DNA of 5,858 bases, from NCBI GenBank assembly GCA_937900305.1, contig CALCCV010000662.1, positions 1-5,858 of the forward strand. Direction: 5' to 3'. The notes under the pieces are model-generated. The model worked only from the letters and a program-made list of their open reading frames with translations, was not told where the DNA came from and did not search any database. Shown here in pieces: positions 1-5,858 of this stretch. Position 1 is the stretch's first letter, and every line of letters begins with the position of its first letter. Position numbers and translations under genes: made by a program. The DNA is from an uncultured Pseudobdellovibrionaceae bacterium (GTDB taxonomy: Bacteria; Bdellovibrionota; Bdellovibrionia; Bdellovibrionales; Bdellovibrionaceae).

Positions 1-1358
1 CGCAACCGATCGACCTCTCTCAGTTCCACGTTGACTCCGTCAGTCTGGATGGCTTTGACAACAACTCTCAGAATTTGGCCATCGACGCTTCGATTCTGAA
101 AGAGTATTTTCGGATGGCCGAAGTTGCATTGTCGAGTTGGGCGAGTGTGGCCACCAATCCAAATTGCGGAGCCGAAGCAGACGTCGACAAGTGCCACCAA
201 AAATTCTTGGCAGACACTCTGCCGAAAGCTTACCGACGTCCCCTCGCAGCTGGTGAACTTGAAAAAATCTGGTCTATTCGTAACGATGTTTTTTCGAAAG
301 GCTTGAGTCAGAAAGAATCTTTGGCGGCCGCACTCCAAGCCGTTTTATCGTCACCAAAAGTTTTAGTTGTCGAATCAGGAACCTCACCAACATTGCCGAC
401 AAAAGAATTGGCCAATCGCCTCTCCTTGTTTCTCTGGGGCAGCGTCGCGGACACCTCATTGCAGACGCAAGTTTCAAGTGGGGGCTCTGGCGTCGGCGCG
501 ACCTTCGCGCTCAGTGACATCCGATCTAAACGTTTCAGTTCTGATTTCACGCGTTCGTGGTTGGATCTCAAGAGTCTCAATTCGATCGGCACAGTCAGTG
601 CAGAAATCGGCAATGCCATGGTTATGGAAACCGCTTTGCTGTTCGATGATTTGATTCAGCAAGATCGACCGGTTTCGGAATTGCTCACAAGTGACTATAC
701 TTTTTTGAATGACAAACTCGCCAGCCATTACGGAGTGACCGGGATCACAGGCTCTGAATTTCGCAAGGTCACGATGCCCACTCGACGCGGTCTCCTTCAA
801 CACGGTTCAGTCCTTGCGGCCACGTCCTCCGCCGAAGAGACGTCGGTGATCAAACGCGGAATCTTTGTATTGACCAGCTTGCTCTGTGCGCCGCCAGCGC
901 CTCCCCCTGACACTCTCAACCGAGAGATTCCGGACTCAGCCCAAAGTCTGGATCCAGATCCAGTTCTCCGCGGTGTGAAGTATCGCGGTCAAACAGCTTC
1001 TTGCGTAGGGTGCCATTCGAAAATTGATCCCCTCGGTTTGGGTCTGCAGGCTTATGACCAATTTGGAAAACTCCGATCAGGGTTCTCGGTTGCGAATTAT
1101 TTGCCGTTTCAGAAATTAACAAATGGAGAACCCTATAGTGATGCCACAGACTTTGGTCACAAGATGAGTGCACAAAAAGAGTTTGTCCAATGCGTAACAA
1201 AAAAATTGATGTCGTACGCTCTCAATCGAGATTTGACCGTGGCGGACCTTTGTGAAGTGAACAAAATCAGTGAGCAAGCGCTGGCAGGCAAAGGTCTGAA
1301 AAAACTGATTCAAGACGTTGTCCAGAGCCGAGGCTTCACTCAGCAAGTGACCCAGTAG
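1..1358 (+). CDS. DUF1592/DUF1588/DUF1585 family protein (planctomycete-type cytochrome-associated family), 5' partial
   Basis: The frame is open to the left edge (first full codon at base 3) and ends at TAG 1356-1358, giving the last 451 residues. A TTG at 75 is not the start, because conserved family sequence continues upstream of it. Residues are numbered from base 3. The order matches the known family: end of a DUF1587-like segment (GFDN near 17-20), DUF1595 at about 64-124 (AYRRPL, then LSSPK), DUF1592 at about 133-245 (LANRLSLFLWG, WLDL at 186-189, FLND, LASHYG), DUF1588 at about 261-360 (RRGLL, a PPAPPP stretch, then C334-V-G-C337-H338 followed by KIDPLG), and DUF1585 from about 394 to the end (KLMSYALNRDL). 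The CXXCH looks like a c-type heme site, but heme binding is not shown. Members usually act outside the cytoplasm and any export signal would lie upstream. The function is unknown. The DUF1552 gene 98 bases downstream is the usual partner. Confidence 0.9.
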   Translation, partial: QPIDLSQFHVDSVSLDGFDNNSQNLAIDASILKEYFRMAEVALSSWASVATNPNCGAEADVDKCHQKFLADTLPKAYRRPLAAGELEKIWSIRNDVFSKGLSQKESLAAALQAVLSSPKVLVVESGTSPTLPTKELANRLSLFLWGSVADTSLQTQVSSGGSGVGATFALSDIRSKRFSSDFTRSWLDLKSLNSIGTVSAEIGNAMVMETALLFDDLIQQDRPVSELLTSDYTFLNDKLASHYGVTGITGSEFRKVTMPTRRGLLQHGSVLAATSSAEETSVIKRGIFVLTSLLCAPPAPPPDTLNREIPDSAQSLDPDPVLRGVKYRGQTASCVGCHSKIDPLGLGLQAYDQFGKLRSGFSVANYLPFQKLTNGEPYSDATDFGHKMSAQKEFVQCVTKKLMSYALNRDLTVADLCEVNKISEQALAGKGLKKLIQDVVQSRGFTQQVTQ

Positions 1359-1456
1359 GACCTTTTATTTAGCAATCAGTTTTAGACATTAGTTTTTAGG
1401 TTTTAATTTTTGTTTTTAGAAATGCAAAGTCAGATGCGAGGAAAGGAAATTCAGCC
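1359..1456 (+). promoter_or_regulatory. T-rich intergenic segment with repeated GTTTTTAG words and the DUF1552 ribosome binding site
   Basis: This gap is strongly T-rich on the + strand, unlike the flanking genes. GTTTTTAG occurs exactly at 1392-1399 and 1412-1419, starts 20 bases apart, and a shorter GTTTTAG lies at 1379-1385. A TTTAAT at 1402-1407 is one base from the sigma-70 -10 consensus, and TAGACA at 1383-1388 is one base from the -35 consensus, but their 13-base spacing is too short for a normal promoter. The AAAGGA at 1442-1447, inside a purine run, lies 9 bases before the ATG at 1457 and is a convincing ribosome binding site. No stem-loop terminator is seen, so read-through from the upstream gene is plausible. 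The regulatory role of the repeats is a guess. Confidence 0.35.
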
Positions 1457-2857
1457 ATGAGTCACTCAACAGATCGAAGATCATTTTTGAAACGTGCCGG
1501 AGTCAGTTTGGCATTGCCGCTTCTTCCTTCTCTGCGACCTCGTACGGCCTGGGCTGCGGCCCCGACTCCAAAATTGAAATTTATCAGCGTTTATTTTGCC
1601 AACGGCGCTTACATGGAGAAAATGGATGACAACGGCAACTTTGTGCACGCACAGCGAGAGGACTTGTGGACTTGTCAAGGCAACGACACGAGTTTGGTTT
1701 TGTCTCCGTTGTTGGAGATGTTGAGACCGTTTCAAAATCAGCTGACACAAATCAAAGGGACAAAAATGAATTTTCCCGCAGGAGCAGAGCACCCCTCAGC
1801 TCCCACAGGATTTTTGACAGGCCAATTCATGGGTCAAGATGGCCGAACCGTCTTAGCGATGCCAGGAAAATCCATCGACTGGGAGATCGCAGCCAAACTT
1901 GGGACGACCCGCGTCCCGGTTTTGCACCTGGGGGTCGAACAAGGAGTGAACACCAGCGTCTCACATGGCAAATACACCAAAATGTATTACGGCCGAACCT
2001 CTTGGAAATCTCAGTCTGAACAATTTCGCAAAATAGACAACTCCGTCGAAGCCTTTCAAGAAATTTTTGGATCTGGTTCTATGTCGGCCGCACCCACCGC
2101 CCGTGAAATCGCCATGGCCGCCAAAGACAAAAGCATTATTGATCTTTTCAAAGAAGAAATTCAGGCGATAAAAAACTCCGCCGCAAATTCAGACAAAGAT
2201 CGCCTCGATCAATATTTGCAATCCGTTCGAGATCTCGAGCTGGCGTCGAAGCAAGACTTTGGCAGTTGCAAAACCACGATCGGCGCCAACTTCACTGCTG
2301 ACCCCGTTTCTGAAGCCAATAAAAGAAACGCGAACTTCAATTTGCGAACCTCCAATATGATCCAACTCATTGTTCAGGGGTTGGCGTGCGGCGCCACTCA
2401 GGTCGCAAGTTTTATGTTACAAAACGAAGACAACGACACCGACGTGGGAATCCGCATTGGCCCCTGCGCCCACCCGACAGCGCAAACTCATAGCATCTCT
2501 CACTTCGGTGATCCGTCCCGCCGTCAATACAATCCTGAATACAAATCCGTTCAGATGTGGAACACCAAGCAGCTCTTAAGTTTGATGGAAAAACTCAAGC
2601 AAACGCCAGATGTGGACGGCAGCTCCCTCCTCGACAACACCCTGATCCTTTACGGAACGGGCCTTTCGAATGCGAGCTCACATGCCTCCAACAATTTGCC
2701 CATTCTCCTGGCCGGGGGCCTCTCTGGCCGAATCCGTGGCAATCGATTGATCAATGCCCAGAATCAACAGTACGGAAACGTGTTGGCGGGAATCTTACAG
2801 AAATTTGACATTGATGTTCCCAAATTTGGTCGCGGCACCGGACGCCTGACTCTTTGA
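1457..2857 (+). CDS. DUF1552 domain-containing protein with Tat signal (HXXSHH family)
   Basis: This is a complete 466-residue protein starting at ATG 1457, set by a good ribosome binding site, and ending at TGA 2855-2857. The N-terminus carries a twin-arginine signal: R7-R8-S-F-L-K, a hydrophobic stretch to about residue 25, then an AWA-A type cleavage site near 31-34, so the folded protein is likely exported to the periplasm. The body matches the DUF1552 family: an early strand ending FANG (47-50), HPSAPTGFLTG (112-121), the family signature region at 345-350, and a C-terminal block with GTGLS (400-404), H409, NLPILLAGG (413-421) and a closing FGRGTGRLTL. The signature reads H-S-I-S-H-F, so the last histidine of HXXSHH is phenylalanine here. 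The family has no firmly assigned reaction. Its neighbour upstream is the DUF1592 protein, the recurrent genomic partner, which suggests joint extracytoplasmic action. Confidence 0.92.
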   Translation: MSHSTDRRSFLKRAGVSLALPLLPSLRPRTAWAAAPTPKLKFISVYFANGAYMEKMDDNGNFVHAQREDLWTCQGNDTSLVLSPLLEMLRPFQNQLTQIKGTKMNFPAGAEHPSAPTGFLTGQFMGQDGRTVLAMPGKSIDWEIAAKLGTTRVPVLHLGVEQGVNTSVSHGKYTKMYYGRTSWKSQSEQFRKIDNSVEAFQEIFGSGSMSAAPTAREIAMAAKDKSIIDLFKEEIQAIKNSAANSDKDRLDQYLQSVRDLELASKQDFGSCKTTIGANFTADPVSEANKRNANFNLRTSNMIQLIVQGLACGATQVASFMLQNEDNDTDVGIRIGPCAHPTAQTHSISHFGDPSRRQYNPEYKSVQMWNTKQLLSLMEKLKQTPDVDGSSLLDNTLILYGTGLSNASSHASNNLPILLAGGLSGRIRGNRLINAQNQQYGNVLAGILQKFDIDVPKFGRGTGRLTL

Positions 2858-2896
2858 CGTGAGGCCAAGGCGAATCTGAAAACAAAGATTGTCAAG

Positions 2897-2912
2897 AGCT
2901 CCTCTGGGAGCT
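2897..2912. other. Small perfect hairpin between the DUF1552 gene and rsgA
   Basis: AGCTCC (2897-2902) and GGAGCT (2907-2912) are perfect inverted repeats with a TCTG loop. No T-run follows on the + strand, so this is not a standard intrinsic terminator. It could be a weak 3' structure at the end of the DUF1552 transcript or chance. The remainder of the 123-base gap shows no other clear signal. Confidence 0.25.
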
Positions 2913-2980
2913 AGAAGAACGGGACTCCACAAAACCCCTCAGCGCCGAGTCAGATGAGTTTAATATGAGTAAGTGGGCCA

Positions 2981-4036
2981 GTGTCTGATACAAGTCTCGT
3001 GAAAATCTCTGATAAAAACCTTCGCAAAACTTTTCTCAAAACTTTTGGCTGGAATGAGTCCTTTGAAGCCTGTTGGGCCTCCCTTGAAAGCGCAGATCTT
3101 TTACCTGGCCGTGTCGTCGGCCAAGAAAAAACTCACTACCGTGTTCAGCTTTCACTGGATTTGATTTTGCCTGGCACGCTCTTCGGCAAAGATCGCCAAA
3201 CGCCAGAGGCCGTTGGATCTTTAGCTTCACCTCTCATTCCCGCCGTGGGTGATTGGGTGAGCGTTCAACCAGATCCGCACGAAATGAAATGCAAAATTCA
3301 GTCAGTTTTGAGTCGCAGCAATGTGGTTCAAAGAACCCGGCCCGGCCGCGACGAACGAGTCCAGGTGATGGCAGCGAATGTCGACAGCGTTTTCATTGTC
3401 ACTTCGGCAAATGAAGATTTCGAAATTTTGAGACTCGAAAGATTTGTCAATGCGGCCAAAGAGTCGGGAGCTAAGCCAGTTCTGGTTATTAGCAAATGGG
3501 ATCTCGTCGCTGACGAAGAACCTTTTCTGCTCGCTCTTCACAAAACATTTCCAAACATCGAAACTCATTTTATTTCGCAAAAAAGTCCGCAATCATTGGA
3601 ATGGCTCAACACTCACTTTGGCGAGGGGCGAACGACGCTCCTCGTGGGCTCATCAGGAGTCGGAAAATCATCGCTGGTCAACTTTCTGGTCGGCCAGGAG
3701 ATTCAAAAAACTCAAGAGACCAGCAATGATTCGAAAGGAAGGCACACCACGACGTCGCGAGATCTTGTGCGCACGCGCTTCGACGGTTTGGTCATCGATA
3801 CGCCAGGAATGAGGGATATTCTGAGCAACGAGATGGAAAATGAAACCGTGGACTTCAGCGATATCGAAAATCTGATTTTGAGCTGCAAATTTTCAGACTG
3901 CGGTCACCTCACCGAACCAGGCTGCGCCATCCAGAGAGACCTGAAGTCTGGAGATCTGCCGCGGGCACGGTGGCAAGCCTACAGAGAGTTCCTACAGCCC
4001 GCGGCAAAAAGCAAAAATCCGCGCCGGCGCGTTTAA
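2981..4036 (+). CDS. rsgA: Small ribosomal subunit biogenesis GTPase RsgA (YjeQ/YloQ)
   Basis: RsgA is a cytoplasmic GTPase that binds the 30S subunit near the decoding centre, assists its late maturation, and has its GTPase activity stimulated by the subunit. The 351-residue length is normal. An N-terminal OB-fold covers about residues 41-120 (GRVVG, PAVGDWV). The GTPase domain is circularly permuted as expected: G4 as SKWD at 171-174, then G1 GSSGVGKSS at 223-231, G2 GRHTTT at 253-258 and G3 DTPG at 273-276. A C-terminal zinc site follows as C302-X4-C307-X-H309-X5-C315. The G4 motif has Ser instead of the usual Asn or Thr. The start is taken as GTG 2981. The frame is closed upstream by TGA at 2966, an in-frame GTG at 2999 is the alternative, and neither has a strong ribosome binding site. 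The tail (KSKNPRRRV) is basic. It shares direction with its neighbours but shows no functional link to them. Confidence 0.96.
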   Translation: MSDTSLVKISDKNLRKTFLKTFGWNESFEACWASLESADLLPGRVVGQEKTHYRVQLSLDLILPGTLFGKDRQTPEAVGSLASPLIPAVGDWVSVQPDPHEMKCKIQSVLSRSNVVQRTRPGRDERVQVMAANVDSVFIVTSANEDFEILRLERFVNAAKESGAKPVLVISKWDLVADEEPFLLALHKTFPNIETHFISQKSPQSLEWLNTHFGEGRTTLLVGSSGVGKSSLVNFLVGQEIQKTQETSNDSKGRHTTTSRDLVRTRFDGLVIDTPGMRDILSNEMENETVDFSDIENLILSCKFSDCGHLTEPGCAIQRDLKSGDLPRARWQAYREFLQPAAKSKNPRRRV

Positions 4037-4251
4037 CCGCCACTTGTCCATGTGCTGCTTGCCTTTCAAAACGTTTCAGCCAATGTCTACGAATGTCTTC
4101 AAACTGATATTCTCATCGTCCACTCATCTCATCTTGAATCAGCCATTCGCTTCAACCCGAGATTTTCGAGGAAATCTGAGCGTCCCCTCAAATTTTTTTC
4201 TGGCTATCCGATTAGATTTTCGTCCAGTTCATTTAGCAATGGAGGAAAATC
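4037..4251 (+). promoter_or_regulatory. 215-base intergenic leader of the lipoprotein gene, with a possible hairpin and a strong ribosome binding site
   Basis: This gap probably holds the promoter of the lipoprotein gene, but no confident -35/-10 pair could be picked. A hairpin is possible between AGATTTT (4160-4166) and GAAATCT (4171-4177), with one T-G pair and a CGAG loop. A run of seven T lies at about 4193-4199, too far downstream of the hairpin for a typical terminator. GGAGGA at 4241-4246 lies 5 bases before ATG 4252 and is a strong ribosome binding site. No stable rsgA terminator was found. Open frames across this gap lack family sequence and are not called as genes. Confidence 0.4.
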
Positions 4252-5442
4252 ATGAAACGTACACTCATTTCGCTCTTTGCTTGCCTCAGCCTCATGGCCT
4301 GCAGCAAGTCTGAAGACAAAGCGGTCACATCAACCACGGGACCAAATCTCAACTCACCCAGCGGCATCATGGGAGTCATCGACAATGCGATGTCATCTAT
4401 GGGAGGTTCGCAGGCGGCATCCACTGGAATTTCAGGCGTGACTGTTCTGACTGAAGGTACATCTTCAGATCCCCGCTGCGGTGAACACGGTACACCCTAC
4501 GCAAATGGCACCCAGATGGATTTCAACGACGAAGATTATGCATCGACTAAATTTTATTGCTTATTATCAGCCAATCTTGCCTCTCCAGAAACTGTGCGCG
4601 GATCACTTCGCCAAGTCAAAAGCGTATTTTGTTCGGTCGAAGCTGCCGTTGGCACCATCGAATACACCGAAGCTGGCAATCAAATGATTTCATCTGAAAC
4701 ACTCGTTCCCCTCACGGACGCGTGTTGGCCTTTGGGCAAACCTGACGGCATGACTGCAGTTTCCATTTCAACTTTAACGGCAACGAAATTGGATTCCGCA
4801 ACCACCGGCTGGCAGTACAAGCTGGCCTTCAGCGGTGAAGGTGTGGGCGACTACATTCTGTATTTCTTCAACAACGATGGCGTCATTGGTTTCAAGAAAC
4901 TCGACGGAGGAGATGCCCCAGGAACTGGTGGAGCCACATCGATCACTCTCGACCTTAACAATGGCGTTTTGCTCTTGAACGCCATTGACGACCGAAACGG
5001 TTATGGTGGCGCCGACAGCCAATATCGCCGCCTCACTCGCATGCGTGTGACCGGCACCGTTAGCAACTATGTTTTCACCGAGATCAATAAGCTAGAAGGT
5101 TATCAATTCAATAATGATGGCACTTTAGACCCCAACAGCGGAGCCCTCAATAATTTCTCAGGACAAACCGTTCTCGGATCTGCCGCCGCCGGCTACGTGT
5201 ATCGGAATTTTCAGTTCGATTCCACCACGGACACTCGAACGGATGCCACAAACCAAGCTTGCGTTGGCTCCACCGACAGCTGTGCCTCTCTCACTCCCCT
5301 CGTAGCAACTACGAACACATTTTTCAACGACACCTCTACCTGGGCCGCTTTCATCGCGAACAGCAAACCACTTTGTGACGACGGCACATCGGTGACGCTC
5401 AGTCCAACGCCCGTCAACGGTGTATTGGGAGTTTGCCAGTAA
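4252..5442 (+). CDS. Cysteine-rich lipoprotein of unknown function
   Basis: A 396-residue protein begins at ATG 4252, just after a strong GGAGGA, and ends at TAA 5440-5442. The N-terminus is a classic lipoprotein signal: K2-R3, a hydrophobic core, and the lipobox L-M-A-C17, with S18 after the cysteine. The mature protein is thus predicted to be lipid-anchored, probably in the outer membrane because no Asp follows the cysteine. Residues 20-65 are rich in Ser, Thr and Gly and look like a flexible linker. The rest is polar and probably beta-rich, with many Asn, Asp, Gly and Thr. Eight further cysteines (76, 103, 127, 158, 337, 344, 375, 395) could form four disulfides. FNNDG occurs twice, at 206-210 and 286-290, exactly 80 residues apart. 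I recognise no family and assign no function. It is followed by its own terminator, and the next gene is convergent. Confidence 0.85.
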   Translation: MKRTLISLFACLSLMACSKSEDKAVTSTTGPNLNSPSGIMGVIDNAMSSMGGSQAASTGISGVTVLTEGTSSDPRCGEHGTPYANGTQMDFNDEDYASTKFYCLLSANLASPETVRGSLRQVKSVFCSVEAAVGTIEYTEAGNQMISSETLVPLTDACWPLGKPDGMTAVSISTLTATKLDSATTGWQYKLAFSGEGVGDYILYFFNNDGVIGFKKLDGGDAPGTGGATSITLDLNNGVLLLNAIDDRNGYGGADSQYRRLTRMRVTGTVSNYVFTEINKLEGYQFNNDGTLDPNSGALNNFSGQTVLGSAAAGYVYRNFQFDSTTDTRTDATNQACVGSTDSCASLTPLVATTNTFFNDTSTWAAFIANSKPLCDDGTSVTLSPTPVNGVLGVCQ

Positions 5443-5527
5443 AAGGACCTTAGCGGTGATCTCAATGATCTAAATCCACGAGACCCGATGGACCAATTAT
5501 CCCCGCTATATTGTTATCTCAATCTTC

Positions 5528-5562
5528 AAGGCAGTCACTCCAATCATGGCGACTGCCTTTTT
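5528..5562 (+). terminator. Intrinsic terminator after the lipoprotein gene
   Basis: AAGGCAGTC (5528-5536) pairs perfectly with GACTGCCTT (5551-5559) around a 14-base loop, and a T-run (5558-5562, then CTATTTCT) follows on the + strand. It lies 85 bases after the lipoprotein stop and directly abuts the stop codon of the convergent isomerase gene. On the reverse strand the stem is followed by only a poor T-tail (TTGAAGATT), so it should act mainly on + transcripts but may also protect the isomerase mRNA end. Confidence 0.8.
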
Positions 5563-5829
5563 CTATTTCTCCCCGCGAAGAAGGATGTGATAGCCGTGTC
5601 GAGTGCGGACCAGGCCAGAGAGCTCACCTGGCTTGAGAGCTTCGGCGGCTTCGGCAAAATCACCATTGAGCTTTTCCAAACGCACAAAACCCAGGTCGCC
5701 GCCTTTCGCCGCCGAGCTGCAGGTCGAATGTTTCATCGCTAAGATTTCGAACGAGCCACCAGCTTTGAGTTGCTCGAGAATCTTTTCAGCTTGCCATTTG
5801 GCTTCAACTAAAATGTGAAACAATCTCAC
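5563..5829 (-). CDS. Parvulin-type peptidyl-prolyl cis-trans isomerase (PpiC-like)
   Basis: An 88-residue single-domain parvulin that catalyses cis-trans isomerisation of peptide bonds before proline. Its length is close to E. coli PpiC (about 93 residues) and the pattern is the same: HILV at 5-8, a helix (AEKILEQLKAGGSFEILA), the S-T-C37 segment, KGGDLGF at 42-48, F58, and a C-terminal HGYHILL with H81. H5, C37, F58 and H81 match the active-site positions of the family. The start is the GTG at 5829-5827, preceded on the reverse strand by GAGGGGAG (5844-5837) at 7 bases. No signal peptide follows, so it is likely cytoplasmic. The same frame has no stop from here to the window edge, so a longer protein with a parvulin C-terminal domain cannot be excluded. 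It converges on the lipoprotein gene. Confidence 0.88.
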   Translation of the reverse strand: MRLFHILVEAKWQAEKILEQLKAGGSFEILAMKHSTCSSAAKGGDLGFVRLEKLNGDFAEAAEALKPGELSGLVRTRHGYHILLRGEK

Positions 5830-5836
5830 GACACCA

Positions 5837-5844
5837 CTCCCCTC
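5837..5844 (-). promoter_or_regulatory. Ribosome binding site deciding the GTG start of the PpiC-like gene
   Basis: Read on the reverse strand, GAGGGGAG ends 7 bases before GTG at 5829. This purine run is the main reason to prefer a short, free-standing isomerase over a longer protein that continues past the window edge. Confidence 0.55.
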
Positions 5845-5858
5845 ACCAAGCCAATAGA

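Noticed and set aside
474..803. Reverse-strand open frame of 109 codons inside the DUF1592 gene
   Set aside because: It lies opposite strongly conserved family sequence and its translation shows no domain or signal.
948..963. CTGGATC-CA-GATCCAG inverted repeat
   Set aside because: It lies inside the DUF1592 gene and results from the codons for Leu-Asp-Pro-Asp-Pro; the two-base loop makes a hairpin unlikely.
2965..2988. Seven-codon reading frame overlapping the rsgA start, as a possible leader peptide
   Set aside because: It has no ribosome binding site and no attenuator-like structure around it.
4020..4031. Perfect 12-base palindrome CGCGCCGGCGCG at the end of rsgA
   Set aside because: It encodes the Arg-rich tail of RsgA, has no loop, and no T-run follows. 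About one such palindrome is expected by chance in a window this long.
4044..4313. Open frame of 89 codons spanning the gap before the lipoprotein
   Set aside because: It overlaps the lipoprotein start in another frame, lacks a ribosome binding site, and has no recognisable sequence pattern.
5444..5451. AGGACCTT right after the stop of the lipoprotein gene, also present at 1357-1364 after the DUF1592 stop
   Set aside because: A shared 8-base word is expected many times by chance in a window of this size, and no structure or function goes with it.

Overview
The window looks like chromosomal DNA from a free-living Gram-negative bacterium of roughly 50% GC, most plausibly from the Bdellovibrionota/Oligoflexia or a nearby deep group. 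That assignment is an inference. It rests on a DUF1592-type protein followed by a Tat-exported DUF1552 protein (a pair known from Planctomycetes, myxobacteria and Bdellovibrio-like bacteria), a moderate GC content that argues against myxobacteria, and a lipobox lipoprotein that implies an outer envelope. No RNA gene, CRISPR array, insertion sequence or phage gene is visible.

Layout. Positions 1-1358 (+) hold the C-terminal part of a DUF1592-family protein whose start lies upstream of the window. After a 98-base T-rich gap with repeated GTTTTTAG words comes a complete DUF1552 protein (1457-2857, +) with a twin-arginine signal. A 123-base gap with a small hairpin leads to rsgA (2981-4036, +), the circularly permuted GTPase of 30S ribosome maturation. 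A 215-base gap then leads to a lipoprotein of unknown function (4252-5442, +). A stem-loop with a T-run (5528-5562) separates this gene from a convergent small parvulin-type peptidyl-prolyl isomerase (5563-5829, -), whose likely GTG start lies just inside the right edge.

How the genes relate. The first two are very probably a functional pair and possibly an operon: the two families recur side by side in genomes, and here they are codirectional with no visible terminator between them. Their biochemical role is not established. rsgA is a housekeeping gene with no evident link to its neighbours. The lipoprotein and the isomerase are convergent, so they are transcribed independently.

No clearly new multi-gene system is visible. 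The least explained items are the DUF1592/DUF1552 pair, with an altered HXXSHH signature in the second protein, and the cysteine-rich lipoprotein.
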